From Bacteroidota bacterium (GTDB lineage Bacteria; Bacteroidota; Bacteroidia; Chitinophagales; Chitinophagaceae), in the NCBI GenBank assembly GCA_018267965.1, contig JAFDXK010000002.1, forward strand, positions 310,001 to 374,000: DNA of 64,000 nt, written 5' to 3'. This document shows positions 49,501-57,544 of the stretch, in pieces. Position numbers and translations under genes: made by a program. Each line of letters opens with the position of its first letter. The first letter of the stretch is position 1. Under the pieces are notes generated by a model that saw only the letters and a list, made by a program, of their open reading frames with translations, did not search any database and was not told where the DNA came from.

Positions 49501-51327
49501 GTGCCTGATGTAATTCAACTCTTATCGGATCATATTGCTAACCAGATAGCTGCTGGAGAAGTTATTCAACGGCCTGCATCTGCCGTAAAAGAGTTGATGG
49601 AAAATGCTATAGATGCCGGGGCATCGGAGATACAATTAATTATAAAAGATGCAGGTAAGGAGCTTGTGCAGGTAGTTGACAACGGTAGCGGCATGACGCC
49701 AACTGATGCACGTATGAGCTTTGAACGCCATGCAACCTCCAAAATCAGGGATATAAATGATTTATTTTCTATTCGTACAATGGGTTTTCGCGGAGAAGCA
49801 TTAGCTTCTATCGCAGCGGTGGCCCAGGTGGAAATGAAAACAAAAAAGACGGATGCTGATACAGGTACCAGGCTGGTAATTGAAGGAACAGAGGTAATAA
49901 ATCAGGAACCTTGTGCAACAAATACTGGCACGAGTATAATGGTTAAAAACCTGTTTTATAACGTTCCTGCCCGCCGACATTTTTTGAAAAGCAACACTAC
50001 CGAGTTTAGGCATATTGTAGACGAATTTACCAGAATAGCACTTGCACATCCGCATATTGCATTCAAGTTATGGCATAATGGTGCAGAGCAATTTCATTTG
50101 GAAGCAGGCAACCTGAAAACAAGAATAAAAGGATTATTGGGTAATTCTTACGAAAAGAACCTGGTGCCTGTAGAAGAGAAGACCGACTTTCTGAATATAA
50201 CTGGTTTTATTGGCAAACCCGAAGCTGCCACTCGCACCAGGGGGATGCAGTTCTTTTTTATCAACGATAGATTTATACGTAATGCATATCTGCATCATGC
50301 TGTTGTACAGGCTTATGAAGGATTGATTGAAAAAGAAGCATTCCCGTTTTATGTGTTGTTTTTAGAAGCTGATCCTGCCAGGGTGGATGTGAATGTGCAC
50401 CCTACCAAGCAAGAAGTGAAGTTTGAAGACGACAGGATGATGTATGCATATTTGAATGCAGCGGTTAAACATGGCTTAGCAAAATATAACATAGCACCAT
50501 CACTTGATTTTACACTGAACGCAGAGATTCAACAACTATCGTCAGTACAATTGCCGCAAACAGCAACACAAAAAGAGCAAACAGAAAAAGGGTATCTCTA
50601 TAATAATTTCAGTGGTAAAAATCAGGCACACTTCATTGATAAGAAAGATGGCCTGAAGCAATGGAAAGATTTATATGAGATAGCAAATAAACAAGCAGCA
50701 AACACTCATCAGGAAAATATCGTTTCTATACCGTCTACTCTTCATAGTGATAACGCATCAGATAATGGACAAGGCATACTATCTGTTCATGGCTCTATGT
50801 TGATGACCACCGTAAAGTCTGGTTTGATGTTAATACATATTCGCCGTGCACAGGAACGTATATGGTATGAACGTTTGTTGTCACAATGGAATAATGGTAA
50901 CACGCCATCACAACAAATGCTTTTTCCTGCATCGTATGAATTATCCCCGCAGGATGCCATTTTGTTGCATGAGGCATTGCCGGATCTGTCTAGAATCGGG
51001 TTTGATATTTCGCCGTTCGGACAGCATACGTTCGTTGTACAAGGTGTGCCGACAGGGTTGCCACAGGGAGAAGAAAAAAATGTGTTGGATGAAGTGGTAG
51101 ATCAATTAAAGCATGAATCGCCAGATGCGATTGCTAAACGTAGCGAAATTTTGTTAGCACAAATGGCTAAACGCTTATCACGTAATAAAGAAGCTATACA
51201 TCACAAAGAAGGACAAGAAGCTTTGATTGATGAATTGTTTGCGTGTACACAACCCGAATATACGCCTTCAGGGAAGAGAGTATTTACTCTTATCACTCAT
51301 GATGATATGGATAGAATGTTAGGATAG
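49501..51327 (+). CDS. mutL: DNA mismatch repair protein MutL
   Basis: A 608-residue MutL started by GTG. The N-terminal GHKL ATPase is complete: QIAAGEVIQRPASAVKELMENAIDAGA, DNGSGM, GFRGEALASIAAV, TGTSIMVKNLFYNVPARRHFLKS; the MutL-specific VNVHPTKQEVKFED follows. The C-terminal dimerisation domain is present (about 430-608). However, the endonuclease motif DQHAxxExxxE is replaced by HIRRAQERIWYE (446-457), and the CPHGRP zinc motif by TPSGKRVF (588-595). It should bind MutS and coordinate repair; nicking activity is doubtful. Confidence 0.95.
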   Translation: MPDVIQLLSDHIANQIAAGEVIQRPASAVKELMENAIDAGASEIQLIIKDAGKELVQVVDNGSGMTPTDARMSFERHATSKIRDINDLFSIRTMGFRGEALASIAAVAQVEMKTKKTDADTGTRLVIEGTEVINQEPCATNTGTSIMVKNLFYNVPARRHFLKSNTTEFRHIVDEFTRIALAHPHIAFKLWHNGAEQFHLEAGNLKTRIKGLLGNSYEKNLVPVEEKTDFLNITGFIGKPEAATRTRGMQFFFINDRFIRNAYLHHAVVQAYEGLIEKEAFPFYVLFLEADPARVDVNVHPTKQEVKFEDDRMMYAYLNAAVKHGLAKYNIAPSLDFTLNAEIQQLSSVQLPQTATQKEQTEKGYLYNNFSGKNQAHFIDKKDGLKQWKDLYEIANKQAANTHQENIVSIPSTLHSDNASDNGQGILSVHGSMLMTTVKSGLMLIHIRRAQERIWYERLLSQWNNGNTPSQQMLFPASYELSPQDAILLHEALPDLSRIGFDISPFGQHTFVVQGVPTGLPQGEEKNVLDEVVDQLKHESPDAIAKRSEILLAQMAKRLSRNKEAIHHKEGQEALIDELFACTQPEYTPSGKRVFTLITHDDMDRMLG

Positions 51328-51374
51328 AAAACAAAAAGATTAATTATATATTTTTACCAACTTAATTACAGCAG

Positions 51375-52463
51375 ATGTCAGCATTGAAGTTTTACGGATT
51401 GAAGGTGAAAGATGTAAGAGCCGAAACGGCAGATTGTGTATCAATAGAAATAGATGTACCGCAGGAATTGCAAGATACCTTTAAGTTTACAGCAGGACAA
51501 TACCTTACTTTTCGTACTACCCTAAATAATGAAGAAGTTCGAAGGTCATATTCTATCTGTACAAGCCCTAATGATAATGAATTGCGTGTAGCAGTGAAAA
51601 AAGTAGACGATGGCAAATTCTCTACCTACGCCAATGATGTATTGAAAAAAGACGATGTGCTGGAAGTAATGCCGCCAATGGGCAAATTCTCACCACGAGA
51701 AAGTAATAAAAAGGCAAAGAATTATCTGGCCATAGCAGCCGGTAGTGGGATTACCCCTATCATGAGCATTATTAAAACGGTATTGGAAAATGAACCTGGC
51801 AGCACTGTAACATTATTGTACGGTAACCGTAATAGGAATACGATTATTTTCCGTGAAGAGATAGAAGGGCTGAAGAATAAATATATGAAGCGTGTTAGTG
51901 TATACCATATACTGAGCAGAGAACAAATGGACGTGCCATTGTTCAATGGTCGTATCAGTGCAGAAAAATGCGCTGAATTTTGTGATACGCTTATCAATAT
52001 CAAATCGATGGACGAAGCATTTATTTGCGGACCAGAGGATATGATATTATCTGTAAAAGATAAACTGATTGAATTGGGTATGTCATCTGAGCAAGTGCAT
52101 ATCGAATTATTTACATCTCCTGACCAGCCAAAGGCCACGCATGAAAAGTGGGCTAAAGAGCATTCGCACGAAGCAGGAGCAATGAGCAAAGTAAGTATCA
52201 CGCTTGACGGTGCTACTTTTGAAATGGATTTGGCTTACAATGGTGATAGTATATTGGATGCTGCTTTGAAACAAGGTGCAGATTTGCCGTATGCATGCAA
52301 AGGTGGTGTTTGCTGTACTTGCAGGGCAAAGGTATTAGAAGGCCAGGTAGATATGGAGGTAAACTATTCGTTAGAAAAAGACGAAATTGAAAAAGGATTC
52401 GTGCTTACATGCCAATCGCATCCTAAAACAGAAAGAGTTGTTATAGATTTTGATGCGAGGTGA
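51375..52463 (+). CDS. PaaE-like reductase: FAD/NAD(P) oxidoreductase with C-terminal 2Fe-2S ferredoxin
   Basis: A 362-residue electron-transfer protein. The FAD domain (about 5-105) has RRSYSICTSP. The NAD(P)-binding domain (about 110-245) has AAGSGITPIMSII and CGPEDMI. A plant-type 2Fe-2S domain (about 270-362) has Cys308, Cys313, Cys316 and Cys346 (CKGGVCCTC ... LTC). It matches the reductase component PaaE of phenylacetyl-CoA epoxidase in domain order and length, but paaABCD are not in the window, so it may serve another oxygenase. Ends in a perfect 34-nt palindrome. Confidence 0.88.
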   Translation: MSALKFYGLKVKDVRAETADCVSIEIDVPQELQDTFKFTAGQYLTFRTTLNNEEVRRSYSICTSPNDNELRVAVKKVDDGKFSTYANDVLKKDDVLEVMPPMGKFSPRESNKKAKNYLAIAAGSGITPIMSIIKTVLENEPGSTVTLLYGNRNRNTIIFREEIEGLKNKYMKRVSVYHILSREQMDVPLFNGRISAEKCAEFCDTLINIKSMDEAFICGPEDMILSVKDKLIELGMSSEQVHIELFTSPDQPKATHEKWAKEHSHEAGAMSKVSITLDGATFEMDLAYNGDSILDAALKQGADLPYACKGGVCCTCRAKVLEGQVDMEVNYSLEKDEIEKGFVLTCQSHPKTERVVIDFDAR

Positions 52464-52487
52464 TAAAATATTTAATGATTAAAAGCC

Positions 52488-52525
52488 AACGAGGTTGTTC
52501 TAATATTAGAACAACCTCGTTTCAC
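52488..52525 (+). terminator. Terminator formed by a perfect 34-nt palindrome
   Basis: Positions 52488-52504 are perfectly complementary to 52505-52521 (half-site AACGAGGTTGTTCTAAT), then TTCACTT. It lies between the reductase gene and the convergent secreted-protein gene and can act in both directions. Confidence 0.75.
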
Positions 52526-52544
52526 TTAAACCAACGCGTCTTTA

Positions 52545-52955
52545 TCATCTATCTGATATGCCGCCATCACTTGGCGCCAAGTAGGCACTTGTATTCATAT
52601 AAGTAAGATTCCTGTTCATGTTTTTAGCAAGGCCATCATTAGCATGACCTACAGTATTGCCATCTGTACTTACATATGTCAAATCTTTGTTGACATCCGA
52701 ATTAGTATTGCTAACAACTATTACACGTTTTGGATGTACACTATGATAGCTATCTAACTTTCTTAATGCAGCTAAACTTCTCGCGTTTTTTTGTAATGTC
52801 TTTTTGGTGTAGTATACATTTGGTGTCTTTTGACTGCAAGGCTTGTATACATTGTCTATCAGACAAACTTTGTAGTTTTTAGCATATTGGCTTTGTGCAT
52901 TTGCGCCGAAGTGCATCATCCCGATCACTACCAGCAATAGAATAGATAATTTCAT
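52545..52955 (-). CDS. Small secreted protein, tandem paralogue 1
   Basis: A 136-residue exported protein (signal peptide about 1-20, ANAQ). It shares with its upstream neighbour the segments KNYKVCLID..YKPC near the N terminus (two conserved Cys, possibly a disulfide), NDGLAKNMNRNLTY near the C terminus, and the end SDGG. The middle is basic (LQKNARSLAALRKLDS, HPKRVIVV). I do not recognise the family. The signal peptide and 5' flank are nearly identical to those of the paralogue at 53107, indicating tandem duplication. Confidence 0.7.
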   Translation of the reverse strand: MKLSILLLVVIGMMHFGANAQSQYAKNYKVCLIDNVYKPCSQKTPNVYYTKKTLQKNARSLAALRKLDSYHSVHPKRVIVVSNTNSDVNKDLTYVSTDGNTVGHANDGLAKNMNRNLTYMNTSAYLAPSDGGISDR

Positions 52956-53055
52956 AATCGTGGTATTTTAAAAATGAGAATTTTATGCTGTTACTAAATT
53001 ACGTTCGAAAAATGCCGAACGCTTTCAAAGAAATGTTAAATGAAAGGGCTTGAAG

Positions 53056-53095
53056 AATAAGTACAGGGCAACATGTTGATTACCCTATACTTATT
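53056..53095. repeat. Hairpin between the two tandem secreted-protein genes
   Basis: AATAAGTACAGGG (53056-53068) pairs with CCCTATACTTATT (53083-53095) with one mismatch. It lies just after the stop of the minus-strand paralogue at 53107, so it is a probable weak terminator, although no long T-run follows. Confidence 0.4.
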
Positions 53096-53106
53096 ATTGA
53101 GAAGAT

Positions 53107-53535
53107 TTATTTTTTATTAGTTAAACCACCATCGCTGGCAGGCACATCTACTCCGGTATTATAATTGAGGTTTCTTTGAATATTTTTTCCCACTCCATCA
53201 TTTGTCTTACTGTCCTTGCCTTTATATGGGTCATTACCATCTATGGCGTCTACTGGTTTTTTCTCAGCTTTTTTTGGAGCCATGTTTACAAAAGTGTCCA
53301 ATTCACGCAGTTTTTCAATCTTTACTTCGTTCTCGTCTATAACGGGTTTTGTATTCACAGTTAAAGGCTCACTTGCATCACACACTTTGTATTCTTCATC
53401 TATATGACAAACCTTATAGTTTTTATCATTTACTGTTGCATAATTAAGCCCTTCCGTGCTATATGGGGTTGTTTGTGCAGCTGCGCTGAAGTGTATCATC
53501 CCGATCACTACCAGCAATTGAATTGAATGTTTCAT
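53107..53535 (-). CDS. Small secreted protein, tandem paralogue 2
   Basis: A 142-residue exported protein (signal peptide about 1-20, AAAQ). Conserved blocks with the 52545 paralogue are KNYKVCHID..YKVC (two Cys), LRELD, NDGVGKNIQRNLNY and SDGG. The central part is Lys/Asp-rich (KKAEKKPVDAIDGNDPYKGKD) and differs from the paralogue, so only the two ends are under similar constraint. Family and function unknown. It probably has its own promoter, since a hairpin separates the two genes and the upstream flanks are duplicated. Confidence 0.7.
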   Translation of the reverse strand: MKHSIQLLVVIGMIHFSAAAQTTPYSTEGLNYATVNDKNYKVCHIDEEYKVCDASEPLTVNTKPVIDENEVKIEKLRELDTFVNMAPKKAEKKPVDAIDGNDPYKGKDSKTNDGVGKNIQRNLNYNTGVDVPASDGGLTNKK

Positions 53536-53609
53536 AAGCGTGGTATTTTTTGTGAAGAATTATTTACAACTCAAAGGTATTGACCTGATAACCCGATAGG
53601 TACTAAAGC

Positions 53610-53668
53610 CTTGTTAAAGCTTATAATGAATTGTTTATCAAATAATTATGATAAAATATTTTAACAAG
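53610..53668. repeat. Inverted repeat CTTGTTAAA / TTTAACAAG
   Basis: Two 9-bp arms (53610-53618 and 53660-53668) 41 nt apart in the AT-rich 236-nt gap between the secreted-protein gene and nfu. Function unknown; it may bind a regulator of either divergent gene. Confidence 0.3.
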
Positions 53669-53745
53669 CTTTTAGCAGAAACATACCTTTATTTTCAATT
53701 ATGGGAATATTATCTTAATCGATTAGATGAACTGTGATTATTAAG

Positions 53746-53753
53746 TATTTTTG
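53746..53753 (+). promoter_or_regulatory. -7 element (TATTTTTG) for nfu
   Basis: Exact TAnnTTTG, 18 nt before the ATG at 53772. Confidence 0.55.
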
Positions 53754-53771
53754 TAAAAATTACTTGATAAA

Positions 53772-54362
53772 ATGTTGAAGACAGGAAACACCATAGTGAG
53801 TATTTATACTGAGATGACACCCAACCCCGAGACGATGAAGTTTGTGGCAAATAAACTATTGTATCCGGGTAAGAGTATTGATTTTCCTGATGAATCGAGT
53901 GCTACACCGTCGCCTTTAGCAAAAGAATTATTCGCGTTCCCGTTCATACGGGCTGTGTTTATAGCCAGCAATTTTGTTACACTGACAAAAACGCCTGATA
54001 CACAATGGGAAGACGTGATACCTACAGTACGAGAGTTTTTGAAACAATACCTGGAAGAAGGTAAAGTGGTGATAAATGAAGAGTTGGTAGTAAAGAAAGT
54101 TGATAATAATACTGTAAGTGCAGATGATAGCGATGTGGTAAAACGCATTAAAGAACTACTTGAAAACTACGTAAAGCCAGCGGTAGAAATGGATGGTGGT
54201 GCTATTAGCTACAAAGGTTATGATAATGGAACTGTAAAACTGATGATGCAAGGCTCATGTTCCGGGTGCCCGTCTTCTATGGTCACCTTAAAAGCAGGTA
54301 TTGAAGGTATGATGAAGCGCATGATCCCTGAAGTGAAGGAAGTAGTAGCGGAAGCAGAATAA
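53772..54362 (+). CDS. Nfu-type Fe-S cluster scaffold/carrier
   Basis: A 196-residue protein with the Nfu N-terminal domain (about 9-100; EMTPNPETMKFVANK, then SPLAKELFAFPFIRAVFIASNFVTLTK) and the NifU C-terminal domain (about 120-196), whose CSGCPSS motif (Cys163, Cys166) holds a 4Fe-4S cluster at a dimer interface. It delivers clusters to apoproteins such as aconitase-like enzymes and lipoyl synthase. Length and domain order are those of bacterial and mitochondrial Nfu1. It has its own promoter and terminator. Confidence 0.92.
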   Translation: MLKTGNTIVSIYTEMTPNPETMKFVANKLLYPGKSIDFPDESSATPSPLAKELFAFPFIRAVFIASNFVTLTKTPDTQWEDVIPTVREFLKQYLEEGKVVINEELVVKKVDNNTVSADDSDVVKRIKELLENYVKPAVEMDGGAISYKGYDNGTVKLMMQGSCSGCPSSMVTLKAGIEGMMKRMIPEVKEVVAEAE

Positions 54363-54385
54363 GGAATAGTTAATTTTATATAATT

Positions 54386-54417
54386 AAAGGGCTGTCTTGG
54401 GATGAAGGCAGCCCTTT
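54386..54417 (+). terminator. Rho-independent terminator after nfu
   Basis: Stem AAAGGGCTGTCTT / AAGGCAGCCCTTT (54386-54398 with 54405-54417, one G-U), 6-nt loop. Confidence 0.8.
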
Positions 54418-54472
54418 GTGTATAATATCGGACGAATTATGCTATTTTTAAGTCCGACGCGATATAGCATTT

Positions 54473-55558
54473 ATGAGTATTCAGAATAATTACGTAGCCA
54501 TAATGGCTGGTGGCATTGGTAGCCGTTTTTGGCCCGAAAGCCGTACTGGGTTTCCCAAGCAGTTTATAGACATTTTAGGCACAGGCCGCTCATTGATACA
54601 ATGGACTTATCAACGTTTCAAGCACATTTGCCCCCAGGAAAACATTTACTTCATTACCAATCAGCAATATATCAATACACTTAAGGAACAGATACCTGAA
54701 CTTAAGGATGAAAATATCATCAGTGAGCCATCAAGAAAAAATACAGCGCCTTGTGCTGCCTATTTTGCGCACAAAATGATGGCGTTGAATCCTAAGGCTA
54801 ACATCATTATGTCGCCAGCCGACCACCTGATAATGGATGAACGCGCTTTTGAGCGTACTGCACATGATGCATTAGATTTTGTGGCGCATCATGAAGCTCT
54901 GCTAACATTGGGTATAAAACCAACAAGGCCTGATACAGGATACGGTTACATACAGTACGATGTAGAAGAAGAACTGGATAAGGTATACCGTGTAAAAACA
55001 TTTACCGAAAAGCCTTCACTAGACTTGGCACGCACTTTTTTGAAAAGCGGAGACTTCCTCTGGAATTCCGGCATTTTTGTTTGGAATGTAAAAACCATCA
55101 TGGATGCGCTTGAAAAATACCTGCCCGAAATGCACGAGGTATTTTCGCAAGCCAAAAATGTCTACAACACACCTAAAGAGTTTGAAGTAATCAATAGTCT
55201 TTATTCACAATGCACCAATATCTCTATCGATTATGGGATAATGGAAAAAGCCAAAAATGTATATGTGATACCTTCTTATTTTGGTTGGTGCGATTTGGGT
55301 ACATGGGAAAGCGCCTACGAAAACTCTGAAAAAGATTATCTGGGAAATGCTGTGTTTGGTGAAAATGTAATGGTGATAGACGCCAGCGAATGTATGATAA
55401 AAGTACCCAATGATAAACTGCTCGTGGTGCAGGGACTCGAAAGATTCATTGTGATTGACACACCTGATGTGTTGTTGATATGTGAACGCAACCGTGAACA
55501 GCAGATAAAGGAATATGTAGCAGAAGTGAAACGCAACAAAGGCGACAAATATCTCTAG
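54473..55558 (+). CDS. manC: Mannose-1-phosphate guanylyltransferase
   Basis: A 361-residue nucleotidyltransferase. It has the N-terminal MAGGIGSRFWPESRTGFPKQF in outline, with the GGxGSRxWP nucleotide loop and PKQF signature. It also has SPADHLI, TFTEKPSLDLA, LWNSGIFVW, and FGWCDLGTWES near the C terminus. It makes GDP-mannose from GTP and mannose-1-phosphate for glycan synthesis. The C-terminal phosphomannose-isomerase domain of bifunctional ManC is absent, so it is monofunctional. It is followed by an aminotransferase gene after 7 nt, likely co-transcribed. Confidence 0.92.
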   Translation: MSIQNNYVAIMAGGIGSRFWPESRTGFPKQFIDILGTGRSLIQWTYQRFKHICPQENIYFITNQQYINTLKEQIPELKDENIISEPSRKNTAPCAAYFAHKMMALNPKANIIMSPADHLIMDERAFERTAHDALDFVAHHEALLTLGIKPTRPDTGYGYIQYDVEEELDKVYRVKTFTEKPSLDLARTFLKSGDFLWNSGIFVWNVKTIMDALEKYLPEMHEVFSQAKNVYNTPKEFEVINSLYSQCTNISIDYGIMEKAKNVYVIPSYFGWCDLGTWESAYENSEKDYLGNAVFGENVMVIDASECMIKVPNDKLLVVQGLERFIVIDTPDVLLICERNREQQIKEYVAEVKRNKGDKYL

Positions 55559-55565
55559 ATATATT

Positions 55566-56720
55566 ATGCTGTTACCTCAAAAACATTCCGCTACAGGCAC
55601 TACAATTTTTACGGTAATGAGTGCCCTGGCAACCGAGTATAATGCCATTAACCTTTCTCAGGGATTCCCTGATTTCCCGATTGATGAGCAACTCGGCAAT
55701 TTTCTGCATGAAGCTACTGTAAAGGGTTTCAATCAATATGCCCCCATGCCCGGACTGCCGATATTGAGGCAGGCTATCAGTAATGATTTTGAAAGGCGAT
55801 ACGGCGTAACCATAAATCCCGATACAGAGATAACAATAACACCGGGCGCTACTTATGCTATTTATACAGCATTCACTTCTATACTACAAGCCGACGATGA
55901 AGTAATAGTATTAGAGCCTGCATACGATAGTTATATACCCAACATAGAAACCAATGGAGCAAAGGCTATAACTGTAGCCTTACGCGCACCCGATTTCAGT
56001 GTGGACTGGGATGCAGTAAAAGCTGCGATTACACCAAAGACAAAAGCTATCATTATTAACACACCGCATAACCCTACCGGGGCCATGTGGAACAGAGAAG
56101 ATTGGGATATACTGGCATCAATAGTCCGCGATACAAATATTATTATCCTGTCTGACGAAGTGTATGAGCAATTGGTGTTTGATGGCAAAAAACATTTTAC
56201 TGTTTTACAACATCCCGAATTAAGGCATCGCAGTTTTGTATTGTATTCTTTCGGTAAAGTGTTTCATAATACGGGCTGGAAAATGGGCTATTGTATTGCT
56301 CCACCTGAATACACAACAGCATTCAGGCGCATACACCAGTTCCTCTGTTTTTCGGTAAATACACCTGCACAATATGCGCTGGCCAATTATTTATCACAGC
56401 CAACATTGCCTGAAGTATCTGGAATGATGCAGCAGAAACGTGATTATTTTTTAAAACAGTTAGCACAAACGCCATTTACCATTCATCAGCCGGCATCAGG
56501 AAGTTATTTCCAAACAGTGAGCTATGAGCAGGTAAGCGATATGCCCGACATGGAATTTGCACAATGGCTTACTAAAGCATGTGGCGTGGCAACGATACCT
56601 ATCAGTGCTTTTTACCGCAATAAAAAAGACGATAAGCTGATACGTTTTTGTTTTGCTAAAAAAGAAGAAACGATTAGTGAAGCAGTGGAGCGATTAACCA
56701 AGCTAAAAGTGCCAGCCTAA
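55566..56720 (+). CDS. Class I aminotransferase, methionine aminotransferase type (YbdL-like)
   Basis: A 384-residue PLP enzyme. It has INLSQGFPDFPIDEQL at the N terminus, NTPHNPTGAMW (Asn binding PLP), SDEVYEQLVFDG and the Schiff-base Lys in YSFGKVFHNTGWKMGY, plus the C-terminal Arg region IRFCFAKKEE. The FPDFP opening and length point to the YbdL/KAT branch that transaminates methionine, glutamine and aromatic amino acids. Together with the omega-amidase at 20806 it could form the glutamine transaminase-omega-amidase route, which is inference. It overlaps the convergent TauE gene by 18 nt. Confidence 0.88.
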   Translation: MLLPQKHSATGTTIFTVMSALATEYNAINLSQGFPDFPIDEQLGNFLHEATVKGFNQYAPMPGLPILRQAISNDFERRYGVTINPDTEITITPGATYAIYTAFTSILQADDEVIVLEPAYDSYIPNIETNGAKAITVALRAPDFSVDWDAVKAAITPKTKAIIINTPHNPTGAMWNREDWDILASIVRDTNIIILSDEVYEQLVFDGKKHFTVLQHPELRHRSFVLYSFGKVFHNTGWKMGYCIAPPEYTTAFRRIHQFLCFSVNTPAQYALANYLSQPTLPEVSGMMQQKRDYFLKQLAQTPFTIHQPASGSYFQTVSYEQVSDMPDMEFAQWLTKACGVATIPISAFYRNKKDDKLIRFCFAKKEETISEAVERLTKLKVPA

Positions 56721-57476
56721 GTAATCGTGACTGAGTTTGAGTATCAGTGCTGTTACCACTAGTATAAAAAATATACGAATAAAAGCACTTCCTTTTTTGA
56801 TGGCTATGTGCGAACCAGTATAGCCACCTATCATATTGCAGGCAGCAACAGGTATCGCGATATTCCAAACAACAAACCCTTTAAAAATAAAAAAGAACAA
56901 TGCCCCGGCACTGGCTACAAGGTTGATAACCTTTGCATTAGCAGAAGCGTGAAGGAAATCGTAGCCGAATACTACAATGAAAGCAAATATCAAAAAGCTG
57001 CCCGTTCCTGGGCCAATCAAGCCTTCATACATACCTAATATGGCACCAGTAAGAATGGCATACCAGACGTGCTGGCTTTTGCTAAGTGATTTCTCTACCC
57101 GGTGCAATCCCAATTCTTTTTTGAAAATAGTGTAGAGTAACACCAAAGAAAGAATGACAATGATAAAGGGCATGAACTGCTCTTTATGTATATAACTCAC
57201 CAGCAATGCAGCAGAAAAAGAACCCATAAATGCAGCAATGATAGCAGGTGTTAAATGCGACCAATCAATAGTAGTACGTTTGATATAACGATATGCTGCT
57301 ACAGAAGTACCGGCAAAGGAAGCTGTTTTGTTAGTAGCCAATGTTTGAGCTAAGCCCATATGCGGTTGCAAGATGAACATGGCGGGTAATTGCACCAGGC
57401 CACCACCGCCTACCATAGCATCTACAAAGCCGGCAATAAAAGCAAAACAGCAAAGAATGAGAATAGACGTTATCAT
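56703..57476 (-). CDS. TauE/SafE-family membrane transporter
   Basis: A 257-residue protein with about eight TM helices in two similar halves. Signature sequences are GFVDAMVGGGGLVQLPAMF in the first half and GAILGMYEGLIGPGTGSFLIFAF in the second, then GGYTGSHIAIKKGS. The family exports sulfur-containing organic anions such as sulfite or sulfoacetate; the true substrate here is unknown, although the window also encodes a sulfite-producing persulfide dioxygenase at 38362. Its stop lies inside the end of the aminotransferase gene. Confidence 0.88.
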   Translation of the reverse strand: MITSILILCCFAFIAGFVDAMVGGGGLVQLPAMFILQPHMGLAQTLATNKTASFAGTSVAAYRYIKRTTIDWSHLTPAIIAAFMGSFSAALLVSYIHKEQFMPFIIVILSLVLLYTIFKKELGLHRVEKSLSKSQHVWYAILTGAILGMYEGLIGPGTGSFLIFAFIVVFGYDFLHASANAKVINLVASAGALFFFIFKGFVVWNIAIPVAACNMIGGYTGSHIAIKKGSAFIRIFFILVVTALILKLSHDYLGWHF

Positions 57477-57544
57477 TTAATCGTTATCAAGATAAATGTA
57501 TAAACAATCAGATGAATCCTTTAATCAGATTAATCCCGGTTTTG

